Positions 25,087 to 33,398 of a DNA stretch of 64,000 nt are shown here, one piece after another. The position numbers were made by a program, and so were the translations under genes. Source of the DNA: an uncultured Collinsella sp. (GTDB taxonomy: Bacteria; Actinomycetota; Coriobacteriia; Coriobacteriales; Coriobacteriaceae); the NCBI GenBank assembly GCA_900549025.1, contig URMZ01000004.1, positions 1-64,000 on the forward strand, in the 5' to 3' direction. The notes under the pieces were generated by a model that worked only from the letters and a program-made list of their open reading frames with translations, searched no databases and was not told where the DNA came from. Each line of letters starts with the position of its first letter. Within the stretch, counting starts at the first letter, position 1.

Positions 25087-26031
25087 GTGGCGTTCAACCA
25101 TAAGCACCTGATCGACATTACCGAGTACTCCGAAGAGGACATCAAGCTCATCCTCGAGACCGCCAAGGCGTTCTCCGAGGTCAACGAGCGTGCGATCAAG
25201 AAGGTCCCCACGCTCAAGGGTAAGACCATCGTCAACATGTTCAACGAGCCCTCGACGCGCACCCGTAGCTCCTTCGAGCTCGCCGAGAAGCGTCTTTCGG
25301 CCGACAGCCTCAACTTTGGCGGCTCCTCGACCTCCACGGTCAAGGGCGAGAGCCTCGTCGACACCGTCGAGACCCTCAACGCCTATAAGATCGACTGCAT
25401 CGTCGTGCGTGATAAGCACGCCGGCGCGCCCTACATCGTCACGCAGAACTCGCCCGCGAGCGTCATCTGCGCCGGTGACGGCAAGCACAACCACCCCACG
25501 CAGGCTCTGCTCGACCTGTATACCATCTGGGAGCACAAGGGTGACTTCCACGGTCTGAAGGTCGCCGTCGTCGGCGACATCTCCCACTCCCGCGTTTGCG
25601 GCTCGCTGATCCCCGCGTTGAAGATCATGGGCTGCGAGACCTACGCCGTCGCCCCCGGCACGCTGCTGCCGCCGGCGCCCGAGGTTCTGGGCTGCGACCA
25701 CGTGACGAGCGACCTCGATTCCGTCCTGCCCGAGCTGGACGTCGTCTACATGCTGCGCGTGCAGCAGGAGCGCCTCGAGGGTGCCCCGTTCCCCACGATT
25801 CGCGAGTACCACAAGCTCTTCGGCCTGACCAAGGACCGCGAGAAGCTCATGAAGCCCGACGCGATCATCTGCCACCCGGGCCCCATCAACCGCGGTGTCG
25901 AGTTCGACTCCTATATGGCCGACCACCCGCAACGCTCCGTCATCCTGGAGCAGGTCTACGCCGGTATCTGCGTGCGTATGGCTATCCTGTATCTGCTGCT
26001 TGGAGGTGCCGATAATGGCCTTGCTTCTTAA
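25087..26031 (+). CDS. pyrB: Aspartate carbamoyltransferase catalytic chain
   Basis: Condenses carbamoyl phosphate with aspartate. The 314 residues include the carbamoyl-phosphate motif FNEPSTRTRSSFE, HNHPTQALLDLYT with the preceding GDGK, and the aspartate site VYMLRVQQER followed by HPGPINRG. No regulatory chain gene (pyrI) is present, so it is the unregulated homotrimer type. The start GTG 25087 is spaced 11 nt from GGAGG; GTG 25075 abuts the ribosome binding site. pyrC starts inside its last codons (17-bp overlap). Confidence 0.95.
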   Translation: MAFNHKHLIDITEYSEEDIKLILETAKAFSEVNERAIKKVPTLKGKTIVNMFNEPSTRTRSSFELAEKRLSADSLNFGGSSTSTVKGESLVDTVETLNAYKIDCIVVRDKHAGAPYIVTQNSPASVICAGDGKHNHPTQALLDLYTIWEHKGDFHGLKVAVVGDISHSRVCGSLIPALKIMGCETYAVAPGTLLPPAPEVLGCDHVTSDLDSVLPELDVVYMLRVQQERLEGAPFPTIREYHKLFGLTKDREKLMKPDAIICHPGPINRGVEFDSYMADHPQRSVILEQVYAGICVRMAILYLLLGGADNGLAS

Positions 26032-27304
26032 GAATGCCCACGTCGTCGACCCGTCCGTCGAGCTTGACGGTGTCGTTGACGTCCTGATTGACGGCGACAA
26101 GATCGCCGAGGTCGGCGAGAATCTCGCCGTCGAGGGAGCCGAGGTCCGCGACCTTTCCGGCAAGTACCTCGTCCCTGGCCTGGTGGATATGCACGTTCAC
26201 CTTCGCGAGCCCGGCTACGAGGTCAAAGAGGACATCGAGAGCGGCACCCGCGCAGCTGCCAAGGGCGGCTTTACCGGCGTGTGCGCCATGCCCAACACCG
26301 ATCCCGTCACCGATAACGGCACCGTCGTGGAGTTCGTCAAGTCCCGTGCTGCCGAGGTCGGTCACTGCCGCGTCTATCCGTCGGGCGCCATGACCCGCGG
26401 TCTTAAGGGCGAGGCCATGTCCGAGATGGGCGATATGGTCGCCCACGGCGCCGTCGCCTTCACCGACGACGGTCGCGGCGTGCAGGGCGCGGGCATGCTC
26501 CGTCGCTGCATGGACTACGGCAAGATGTTCGGCAAGGTCTTTATGAGCCACTGCCAGGACGAGGATCTGGTCGGCCACGGCCAGATCAACGAGGGCAAGG
26601 TCTCGACCCGTCTGGCTCTCGAGGGTTGGCCGGCTGCCGGCGAGGAGCTCCAGATCGCCCGCGACATCGAGATCGCCAAGCTGACTGGTGCCAAGCTGCA
26701 CATCCAGCACATCTCCACCGCCCATGGTCTGGAGATCGTGCGTGCCGGTAAGGCCGCTGGCGTTCAGGTTACCTGCGAGGCCACCCCGCACCACATGTTC
26801 CTGACCGAGAACGACCTGGACGAGACCTACAACACTTCGCTCAAGGTCAACCCGCCGCTGCGTACCGAGGAGGATGCCGAGGCCATTCGTCAGGGCGTCA
26901 TCGACGGCACCGTCGACGTTATCGTCACCGATCACGCTCCCCACACCCCGTGGGAGAAGGCCCGCGAGTTCGAGCTTGCGCCCTTTGGCATGATCGGCCT
27001 CGAGACCTCGCTGTCGCTCGTACTCACCGAGCTGGTCAACACGGGCAAGATGAGCATGGGCCGTATGGTCGAGCTCATGGCCATCAAGCCGCGTGAGATC
27101 CTGGGCCTCGACCAGGTTCAGGTCAAGGCGGGCTCCGTTGCCGACCTGACCGTGTTCGACGCGTCCGCCACCTGGACGGTTGGCGAGGACGGTTACGAGT
27201 CGCGCGCCGAGAACTCCGGTTTTGCCGGCCGCACGCTCACCGGTCGTGCCACCGATGTGTTTGTCGGCGGTAAGCAGACGCTTGCCGACGGCTGCATCTG
27301 CTAG
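26015..27304 (+). CDS. pyrC: Dihydroorotase (class I)
   Basis: Cyclises carbamoyl aspartate. The 429 residues form an amidohydrolase with the metal motif DMHVHLREPG, the MPNTDPVTD loop, the His ligands in QHISTAH and CEATPHH, and the catalytic Asp in VIVTDHAPH. The start ATG 26015 has GGAGG at 26002-26006, inside pyrB. A GC-rich hairpin with a short T-run follows (27325-27353) before pyrK. Confidence 0.95.
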   Translation: MALLLKNAHVVDPSVELDGVVDVLIDGDKIAEVGENLAVEGAEVRDLSGKYLVPGLVDMHVHLREPGYEVKEDIESGTRAAAKGGFTGVCAMPNTDPVTDNGTVVEFVKSRAAEVGHCRVYPSGAMTRGLKGEAMSEMGDMVAHGAVAFTDDGRGVQGAGMLRRCMDYGKMFGKVFMSHCQDEDLVGHGQINEGKVSTRLALEGWPAAGEELQIARDIEIAKLTGAKLHIQHISTAHGLEIVRAGKAAGVQVTCEATPHHMFLTENDLDETYNTSLKVNPPLRTEEDAEAIRQGVIDGTVDVIVTDHAPHTPWEKAREFELAPFGMIGLETSLSLVLTELVNTGKMSMGRMVELMAIKPREILGLDQVQVKAGSVADLTVFDASATWTVGEDGYESRAENSGFAGRTLTGRATDVFVGGKQTLADGCIC

Positions 27305-27324
27305 CATAGCCTTATCGCTTTTGT

Positions 27325-27353
27325 GCGCGGCGCCCTTGCGGTGCCGCGCTTTC
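27325..27353 (+). terminator. Hairpin between pyrC and pyrK
   Basis: GCGCGGCGCC pairs with GGTGCCGCGC (one G-U pair) around a five-base loop, followed by TTTCT. It may cause partial termination inside the operon or protect mRNA ends. Confidence 0.6.
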
Positions 27354-27396
27354 TATTCGTTTGGACCATGCAACCGCATGGGGGATTGGAGCGTCT

Positions 27397-28188
27397 ATGC
27401 CCACACCTTCCACTGCACGCATGCACGACTTCGAGGTCGTCTCGAACCGGGAGATCGCCGACGGCATCTTCTCGCTCGTCATCTCGGCCCCCAAGCTTGC
27501 AAGTGCGCTCAAGCCCGGCCAGTTTGTGAACATTGCCGTGCCCGGCGATGCTTCCTCGCTGCTTCGCGTGCCCCTGAGCTTCTATCGCGCCGACGCCGAG
27601 GCCGGCACCGTCGAGCTGTGGTACGCCGTCGTGGGCGACGATACCCGTCGTTTGTCCCAGATGGGCCCTGGCTCCACCTCTAACCTGCTGGGCCCCGGTG
27701 GCCGTGGCTGGATGGTACCCGAGGGCACCAGGAAGGCCCTGCTCGTCGCCGGTGGCATCGGTGTTCCGCCCGTGCTGTGCCTTGCCGGCAAGCTTGCCGA
27801 GCAGGGTGTGGCCGTCGACGTGTGCCTGGGTTTTGGCACCGCTTCCAAGGCCGTGGGCATCGATGAGTTCCGCGCGCTGGGCGCCACGGTCAACGTTTGC
27901 ACCGACGACGGCTCGCTCGGCACGCACGGTTTTTGCACCGATCCTGCCGCCGAGCTGCTTGGCGAGGGCGGCTACGACTACGTCGCCAGCTGCGGTCCCG
28001 CCGTCATGATGAAGAAGGTCGCCGCTGCTGCCGCCGAGGCCGGTGCGTACTGCGAGGTGTCCCTCGAGCGCATGATGAGCTGTGGCTTTGGCGCCTGCAA
28101 CACCTGCAATGTCGAGACGGTCGACGGTATGAAGGGCGCTTGCATGTGCGGCCCCGTGTTCGATGCTTCCAAGGTGGTGGTCTTCTAG
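27397..28188 (+). CDS. pyrK: Dihydroorotate dehydrogenase electron-transfer subunit PyrK
   Basis: Passes electrons from PyrD to NAD+ through FAD and a [2Fe-2S] cluster. The 263 residues start with a flavin-binding barrel (RVPLSFYRAD). A NAD-binding lobe follows (LLVAGGIGVPPVLCLA), then a C-terminal Cys cluster CGFGACNTC...CMCG that binds the iron-sulfur centre. The start ATG 27397 has GGAG at 27388-27391; TTG 27361 is upstream of it. The stop overlaps the pyrD GTG, in line with the obligate 1B complex. Confidence 0.94.
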   Translation: MPTPSTARMHDFEVVSNREIADGIFSLVISAPKLASALKPGQFVNIAVPGDASSLLRVPLSFYRADAEAGTVELWYAVVGDDTRRLSQMGPGSTSNLLGPGGRGWMVPEGTRKALLVAGGIGVPPVLCLAGKLAEQGVAVDVCLGFGTASKAVGIDEFRALGATVNVCTDDGSLGTHGFCTDPAAELLGEGGYDYVASCGPAVMMKKVAAAAAEAGAYCEVSLERMMSCGFGACNTCNVETVDGMKGACMCGPVFDASKVVVF

Positions 28189-29111
28189 TGGGTACCGTGA
28201 ACATGGCCGTCGATTTTGGCGGCGTCAAGATGCAGAACCCCATCAACACCGCAGCCGGTACTTTTGGTTACGGTTGGCAGTTCCAGAACTTCTTTGATGT
28301 TTCCCAGCTGGGCGCCATCACCACCAAGGGTTGCGCAGCCGAGCCCTGGCCCGGCAACCCCGCGCCCCGCATGGCCGAGATCCCCGGCGGTATGATCAAC
28401 TCTGTGGGCCTTCAGAACCCCGGCGTGGCCGCCTTTGCCCGCGAGTCCGGCCCGTGGCTCGAGCAGCTCTCCAAGGACGGTTGCCAGGTCATCTGTCAGG
28501 TTGCCGGCCACTCCGTTGACGAGTTTGTGCGCGCGCTCGAGATGTATGTCGAGCTATGCCCCTGGGCTGCCGGCTACGAGATCAACGTGAGCTGCCCCAA
28601 CATCGCCGCCGGCGGTGCCGCCATGGGCTCCACGCCCGAGGGCGCCTCTTCCGTTATGGCTGCCTGCCGCAAGGTGACCGATAAGCCGCTGTTCGTGAAG
28701 ATGGCGCCGGTCAACGTCGCCGAGATCGCCAAGGCCCTCGAAGCCGCCGGCGCCGATGGCCTTTCGGTCATTAACTCCATCCAGGGCATGGCCATCGACG
28801 TCCATACCCGCAAGTCCCGCGTGGCAAAGCCCAAGGGCGGCCTTTCGGGCCCGCTGTGCCACCACATTGCCGTGCGCATGGTCTGGGAGGTCGCCCAGGC
28901 CGTCGATATCCCCATCAACGGTGTCGGCGGTGTCATGACCGGCGAGGATGCGGCCGAGTTTATCCTGGCCGGTGCCACCTGCGTGTCGGTCGGCATGGCC
29001 AACTTCGTCGATCCGTGCGCTTCGCTCAAGATCGCGCATGAGCTCGAGGCCTGGGCCGAGTCCCAGGGCGTAAAGGACATCAACGAGCTGGTAGGTGCTT
29101 TCGAATGCTAG
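28188..29111 (+). CDS. pyrD: Dihydroorotate dehydrogenase, class 1B catalytic subunit
   Basis: FMN enzyme that oxidises dihydroorotate to orotate. The 307 residues show NPINTAAGTFGYG, KG at the flavin edge, VGLQNPG, the catalytic Cys in NVSCPNI, VKMAPVNV, INSIQGMAID and the FMN phosphate loop NGVGGVMTGEDAAEF. The start GTG 28188 overlaps the pyrK stop, with AAGGTGG 10 nt upstream; GTG 28197 or ATG 28203 are alternatives. It overlaps pyrF by 7 bp. Confidence 0.95.
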   Translation: MGTVNMAVDFGGVKMQNPINTAAGTFGYGWQFQNFFDVSQLGAITTKGCAAEPWPGNPAPRMAEIPGGMINSVGLQNPGVAAFARESGPWLEQLSKDGCQVICQVAGHSVDEFVRALEMYVELCPWAAGYEINVSCPNIAAGGAAMGSTPEGASSVMAACRKVTDKPLFVKMAPVNVAEIAKALEAAGADGLSVINSIQGMAIDVHTRKSRVAKPKGGLSGPLCHHIAVRMVWEVAQAVDIPINGVGGVMTGEDAAEFILAGATCVSVGMANFVDPCASLKIAHELEAWAESQGVKDINELVGAFEC

Positions 29112-29821
29112 AGACCGATGCCCGCGACCGCGTAATCGTCGCCCTCGACTGCGATCGTGAGCGTGCGCTCGAGCTCGCCCACGAGCTTTCGGGCCATGCC
29201 GCCTGGCTTAAGGTTGGTATGACGCTCTATTACGCTGAGGGCCCAGAGATCGTCAAGACCTTTAAGGACCTGGGCTTTAAGGTCTTCCTTGACCTTAAGT
29301 TCCATGATATTCCGCATCAGGTTCGCGGTGCCGCCCGTTCGGCCTCGCTTGCCGGTGCCGACCTGCTCTCGGTTCACGGCTTGGGTTCGGGCGCCATGCT
29401 CGCTGCCTGCCGCGAGGGTGCCGAGGAGGCGCGCGAGGATCGCGCCAAGCTCGTTGCCATCACCGTGCTCACGAGCATGAACCAGGATTCGCTGGCCGAA
29501 ATCGGCGTTGAGTCGCCTGTGGCCGAGGAAGCCGCCCGTCTGGCAAAGCTTGCCCAGGCCAACGGCATCGACGGCATCGTGTGCTCGCCGATGGAGGCCC
29601 ATGACATGCGCGAGTTGCTCGGCCCCGACGCGCTGATCGTGACTCCGGGCGTGCGTCCTGTGGGTGCCGCCCTTGGTGACCAGTCCCGTGTGGCGATGCC
29701 TTCCCAGGCTATCGAGCGCGGCGCGAGCCATATCGTGGTGGGCCGACCCATCACCGGTGCCGACGATCCGGTTGCCGCCTTTGACGCCATCGTCGCTGAG
29801 CTGGTCGAAAACGTCGCGTAA
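29105..29821 (+). CDS. pyrF: Orotidine 5'-phosphate decarboxylase
   Basis: Last step to UMP. The 238 residues carry the catalytic DLKFHDIP (Lys/Asp network), the N-terminal VIVALDCD, the phosphate-binding VTPGVRP and HIVVGRPIT. It starts within pyrD and ends the operon. pyrE (orotate phosphoribosyltransferase), needed just before it, is not in the window. Confidence 0.96.
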   Translation: MLETDARDRVIVALDCDRERALELAHELSGHAAWLKVGMTLYYAEGPEIVKTFKDLGFKVFLDLKFHDIPHQVRGAARSASLAGADLLSVHGLGSGAMLAACREGAEEAREDRAKLVAITVLTSMNQDSLAEIGVESPVAEEAARLAKLAQANGIDGIVCSPMEAHDMRELLGPDALIVTPGVRPVGAALGDQSRVAMPSQAIERGASHIVVGRPITGADDPVAAFDAIVAELVENVA

Positions 29822-29867
29822 AAGATTCCCCTAAGTCACCACTTTTGGGTTTCATTAGCACAAAATA

Positions 29868-29925
29868 GCCCCTGTGCCTGCGTAAACTTTCCCATCCTTT
29901 GTGTGGAATCGCAGGTCAGGGGCTT
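29868..29925 (+). terminator. Long hairpin after pyrF
   Basis: AGCCCCTG-tg-CCTGCG pairs with CGCAGG-t-CAGGGGCT across a 27-base loop. The tail is TTAACTTT. Probable terminator of the pyr operon; a structured small RNA cannot be excluded. Confidence 0.6.
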
Positions 29926-30007
29926 AACTTTGGGCGCAGTATATTGCACTTTTTGCGGGTATCGTCTAACCTATGGAGCCGCAATTGGGCATTTTGTACG
30001 TTCTACG

Positions 30008-30016
30008 TGCTAAAAT
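30008..30016 (+). promoter_or_regulatory. Extended -10 of the mihF promoter
   Basis: TGCTAAAAT lies 44 nt before the mihF start. An additional candidate, TTGCAC-17 bp-TAACCT, lies at 29944-29972. Confidence 0.5.
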
Positions 30017-30060
30017 GCCAATTATTGAATCAGATATAACCCAACTATTTGGAGGTACGA

Positions 30061-30369
30061 ATGGCACTCCCTCAGCTTACCGATGAGCAGCGTAAGCAGG
30101 CTCTTGAGAAGGCTGCTGCCGCACGTCACGCCCGCGCTGAGCTTCGCGAGCAGATCAAGAAGGGCGAGAAGTCCCTCGAGTCCGTGCTCAACTCCGATGA
30201 CCCCATCGCTTCCCGCATGAAGGTTTCCACCCTCATCGAGTCTCTTCCTGGTTATGGCAAGGCCAAGGCCGCCAAGATCATGGAGGAGCTCGGTATCTCC
30301 GCTACCCGTCGCGTCCAGGGCCTCGGCGTCCGTCAGCGCGAGCAGCTTCTCGAGCAGCTGACCAAATAA
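30061..30369 (+). CDS. mihF: Integration host factor, actinobacterial type (mIHF)
   Basis: Small nucleoid protein that bends DNA, characteristic of Actinobacteria and unrelated to HU/IHF. The 102 residues have a lysine/alanine-rich N-terminal helix. The core ASRMKVSTLIESLPGYGKAKAAKIMEEL contains the helix-two-turn-helix DNA-binding region, and RRVQGLGVRQREQLLEQL ends it. The start ATG 30061 has GGAGG at 30051-30055. It is followed immediately by gmk, the same order as in mycobacteria, which supports the phylum assignment. Confidence 0.95.
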   Translation: MALPQLTDEQRKQALEKAAAARHARAELREQIKKGEKSLESVLNSDDPIASRMKVSTLIESLPGYGKAKAAKIMEELGISATRRVQGLGVRQREQLLEQLTK

Positions 30370-30939
30370 GTGAGCGCTCAGGATTCCAAGCTCTTTGTGA
30401 TTTCTGGACCGTCAGGCGCAGGGAAGGGTACGCTCGTCACTCGTGTGCGCGAGCGCCGCTCGAACCTGGGCCTGACGGTTTCGGCTACCACGCGAGCACC
30501 ACGCAAAGGTGAGGTCGACGGCGTCAACTACTTTTTTCTGACGCGCGAGGAGTTCGACCGCCGCGTGGCAAACGGTGACTTTGTTGAGTGGGCCGAGGTC
30601 CACGGTAACTGCTACGGCACGTTGGTGAGCGAGGTCACATCCAAGCTCGCCTCTGGCGCATCTCTGATTTTGGAGATCGATGTCCAGGGCGCCCTGCAGG
30701 TGAAGGAGCGTTTCCCCGAGGCCGTGCTGATCTTTATCAAGCCGCCTTCGCTTGAGGTGCTCCGCGAGCGTCTAGTCGGTCGCGGTACCGAGACGCCCGA
30801 GACGATTGAGCTGCGTATGGCAAACGCCGCCGATGAGCTTGCCCTTGCCGACCGCTACGACGACGTCGTGGTTAATGACGATCTCGACCGCGCGACCGAT
30901 GAGCTCGTTCGCGTTCTCGATATGCATGAAAGGATCTGA
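30370..30939 (+). CDS. gmk: Guanylate kinase
   Basis: Phosphorylates GMP to GDP. The 189 residues begin FVISGPSGAGKGTLV (P-loop), then the GMP-binding SATTRAPRKGEVDGVNYFF and EWAEVHGNCYGT. The lid residues around IFIKPPSLEVLRERLVGRGTE follow. GTG 30370 directly follows the mihF TAA, and rpoZ starts 5 nt downstream. Confidence 0.96.
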   Translation: MSAQDSKLFVISGPSGAGKGTLVTRVRERRSNLGLTVSATTRAPRKGEVDGVNYFFLTREEFDRRVANGDFVEWAEVHGNCYGTLVSEVTSKLASGASLILEIDVQGALQVKERFPEAVLIFIKPPSLEVLRERLVGRGTETPETIELRMANAADELALADRYDDVVVNDDLDRATDELVRVLDMHERI

Positions 30940-30944
30940 GGTCC

Positions 30945-31226
30945 GTGTCCGTTGTAAAGCCTTGCATTGACGATCTTCTGGAGAAGACCGATCACAACCG
31001 CTTCCTGCTCGCTTCGCTTGCCTCCAAGCGCGCCTGCGACATTAACAGCATGCTGCGTGGCCAGCACAACCGCGTGCTTGCCGTCCAGGATGTCGATGAC
31101 ATCACCATCGGGCTTTCCGGTGCCGATACCATTTCGATGGCTATGGACGAGATTGTCGACGGCGACATCTCTTACGACGAGGCCCGTTACGAGAAGGCAC
31201 TCGGCCACAAGGTTGCTGAAGCCTAA
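30945..31226 (+). CDS. rpoZ: RNA polymerase omega subunit
   Basis: 93 residues. It has the omega fold signature: an N-terminal helix PCIDDLLEKTDHNRFLLASLASKRA followed by ACDINSML-type sequence and a C-terminal acidic ISYDEARYEKAL. The position right after gmk is the classical location. The start is GTG. thiI follows without a gap. Confidence 0.92.
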   Translation: MSVVKPCIDDLLEKTDHNRFLLASLASKRACDINSMLRGQHNRVLAVQDVDDITIGLSGADTISMAMDEIVDGDISYDEARYEKALGHKVAEA

Positions 31227-32471
31227 ATGGCGGCTCGCGTCTGCCTGGTCCACTATCACGAGGTTGGACTGAAGGGTAAGAACCGCGCACATTTTGAGCA
31301 TATCCTCATGGATAACATCAAGGCGGCCTTGGCCGCCTTTTCCGTGAATGCCGTGTCTCGAATTTCCGGTTATATCCTCGTGACCTTTAACGAGCATCAG
31401 GCCGACGAGGCGGCGCGTGTCATTCGCACCGTTCCCGGCGTTGCTCGCGTTTCTTTGGCGTATCACACCAATCGCGACCCTCAGGAGTACTGTGCCGCCG
31501 CCGTGAAGGCGCTGCGCGAGTTTGGTTCCTTCGATTCGTTTAAGGTGCACGCCAAGCGCTCCAATACCGACTATGAGCTCACCTCGATTGACATCAATCG
31601 TCAGGTGGGCGAGGTGCTGTGTGAGGCCTTCCCCGATAAAAAGGTTCAAATGCACGACCCCGATGCGATGGTGCACGTACTGGTGGTCCAGGGTAGCGTT
31701 TATGTGTACGCGCGCTCCGAGCGCGGCGTGGGCGGTCTGCCGGTGGGTTCTGCCGGCAAGGTCGTGACGCTGCTGTCGTCGGGTATCGATTCTCCGGTGG
31801 CGACCTGGATGCTCGCGCGTCGCGGCGCGGTGTGCGTGCCGGTACATTTCTCTGGTCGTCCGCAGACGCCCGATACGAGTGAGTATCTGGTGCAGGACAT
31901 CATCCGTGCGCTTGAGCCGGGTGTCCAGATCGGCCGCCTGTACGTGGTGCCGTTTGGCGACTGCCAGCGTGAGATTTCGGTCACCTGTCCCAGCAACCTG
32001 CGCGTGATCATGTATCGCCGCATTATGTATTCGGTTGCCGAGCGCATTGCACACATCGAGGGCGCCAAGGCCATCGTGACGGGCGAATCGCTTGGACAGG
32101 TTGCCTCCCAAACGCTTGAGAATATTATGGCCGTCAACGAGGCCGTGAAGATCCCCGTGTTCCGTCCTCTCATCGGTTCGGACAAGCAGGAGATCATTGC
32201 GCGTGCCGAGGAGATCGGTACGTTCGATATCTCGACTGAGGCCGCTCCCGACTGCTGCACGCTATTTATGCCGCGCCGTCCCGAGACGCACGCTAAACTC
32301 GATGCCGTGCATGAGGCCTGGGAGTTGTTCGATCACGAGGAGATGATCGAGCGCCTGCTCAAGCAGACCGAGTACATCGACTTCGAGAGCAACACGTATA
32401 AGGCCCCCAAGACCTTAAAACGCAAACATTCGGAGCTTGCTCCGCGTGAGATTTACCAAGATCACGAGTAA
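31227..32471 (+). CDS. thiI: tRNA 4-thiouridine synthase ThiI
   Basis: Adenylates and thiolates U8 of tRNA and can feed sulfur to thiamine. The 414 residues start with an N-terminal ferredoxin-like plus THUMP domain (to about 170). The PP-loop pyrophosphatase motif LLSSGIDSPVATWML is near 177, and the GESLGQVASQTLENI segment follows. The C-terminal rhodanese domain of the E. coli enzyme is absent, as in Gram-positive ThiI. A Cys pair (PDCCTLFMPR) remains. The end is followed by a strong terminator. Confidence 0.95.
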   Translation: MAARVCLVHYHEVGLKGKNRAHFEHILMDNIKAALAAFSVNAVSRISGYILVTFNEHQADEAARVIRTVPGVARVSLAYHTNRDPQEYCAAAVKALREFGSFDSFKVHAKRSNTDYELTSIDINRQVGEVLCEAFPDKKVQMHDPDAMVHVLVVQGSVYVYARSERGVGGLPVGSAGKVVTLLSSGIDSPVATWMLARRGAVCVPVHFSGRPQTPDTSEYLVQDIIRALEPGVQIGRLYVVPFGDCQREISVTCPSNLRVIMYRRIMYSVAERIAHIEGAKAIVTGESLGQVASQTLENIMAVNEAVKIPVFRPLIGSDKQEIIARAEEIGTFDISTEAAPDCCTLFMPRRPETHAKLDAVHEAWELFDHEEMIERLLKQTEYIDFESNTYKAPKTLKRKHSELAPREIYQDHE

Positions 32472-32481
32472 ATTTGTGCAT

Positions 32482-32514
32482 AGACCGACGATGCGCCTGC
32501 ATCGTCGGTCTTTT
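32482..32514 (+). terminator. Intrinsic terminator after thiI
   Basis: AGACCGACGATGC and GCATCGTCGGTCT form a 13-bp perfect stem with a GCCT loop, followed by TTT. Confidence 0.93.
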
Positions 32515-32589
32515 GCTATCTGGGCATTTTGCGGCTAAGTGTTCATTTGCTGACGTGTGCCTGAATAAATGGACAGATTTGTGCAAGGT

Positions 32590-32609
32590 TTTGGTCGGTT
32601 TTTGGTTTG
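32590..32609 (+). promoter_or_regulatory. Candidate TTTGGTC operator upstream of comEA-comEC
   Basis: TTTGGTCGGTTTTTGGTTTG has GGT cores at 32593 and 32604 (11 bp). It matches 18/20 with the element before yraN. It ends 75 bp before the comEA start. No good -10/-35 pair is visible just downstream, which fits either an activator-dependent promoter or another sigma factor (inference). Confidence 0.55.
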
Positions 32610-32684
32610 ACCGCTAAAACCGGTTTTGGAGCGTAGCTGTTGCGGAGTTCCTTTCCTGACACGATGGTGTTGGGAGGTTTTGCT

Positions 32685-33398
32685 ATGGCGCAGCGCGAAC
32701 AACACGAACGGGTCAAAAAGATGGACCGCTTGGCGGACAAGCTGTTCGGTCATAAGGCGGCGGTCGTGGCGATACTGGTCGTCATTGCGATGGCGAGCGG
32801 CTTGGCGATGGCGAACCTTGGCGGCGGTGCCGGCGGCGTGTCGTTTGAGCGCACTGACGGTTCAGACTCGTTGGTGGAGCCGGGATCCGGCGATGCCTCG
32901 AGCGGAAAGACATCCGAAGGTTCTTCGACTAAGGCTTCTGCCGCGGCAGAGGTCTATGTCGATGTCGATGGCGCCGTTGTGTCGCCCGGTGTATATCGTC
33001 TCAAGGACGGCGCGCGGGTGGCTCAGGCGATTGATGCCGCCGGCGGGCTGGCGCCCGAGGCAGACGTTACGGGGCTCAATCGGGCATCTAAGGTCGTTGA
33101 TGGACAGAAGATTCACGTTCCAACGGTAGGGGAGCAGCAGGCGTCCATTGCGGAAGCCGGTGTTGATGGTGGGGCTTCCGCATCATCGGGCGTGAGTGGC
33201 GCAACAGGCCTAGTAAATATCAATACGGCAAGCGCGGCAGAGCTACAGACGCTCTCGGGCATCGGCCCCTCCATGGCCCAGTCGATTATCGATGAGCGGA
33301 CAAAGAACGGTGCTTTTGCCTCGGTTGACGATCTGATGCGTGTGTCGGGAATCGGCGAGAAAAAGCTTGCCAAAATCAAAGATTGCATCTGCGTATGA
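32685..33398 (+). CDS. comEA: Competence protein ComEA (helix-hairpin-helix DNA receptor)
   Basis: Membrane-anchored receptor that binds double-stranded DNA outside the membrane during transformation. The 237 residues have a charged N-terminus, one membrane anchor (AAVVAILVVIAMASGLAMA, about 25-43) and a flexible Ser/Gly linker. An SLBB domain (about 90-145, VYVDVDGAVVSPGVYRL) and two helix-hairpin-helix motifs at the end (INTASAAELQTLSGIG and SVDDLMRVSGIGEKKLAKI) follow. The start ATG 32685 has GGAGG at 32673-32677. The stop overlaps the comEC ATG (ATGA). Confidence 0.96.
   Translation: MAQREQHERVKKMDRLADKLFGHKAAVVAILVVIAMASGLAMANLGGGAGGVSFERTDGSDSLVEPGSGDASSGKTSEGSSTKASAAAEVYVDVDGAVVSPGVYRLKDGARVAQAIDAAGGLAPEADVTGLNRASKVVDGQKIHVPTVGEQQASIAEAGVDGGASASSGVSGATGLVNINTASAAELQTLSGIGPSMAQSIIDERTKNGAFASVDDLMRVSGIGEKKLAKIKDCICV

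Noticed and set aside
29822-30060. tRNA or known riboswitch in the gap after pyrF
   Set aside because: Only a single long hairpin and promoter-like sequences are visible; there is no cloverleaf and no recognisable aptamer core.
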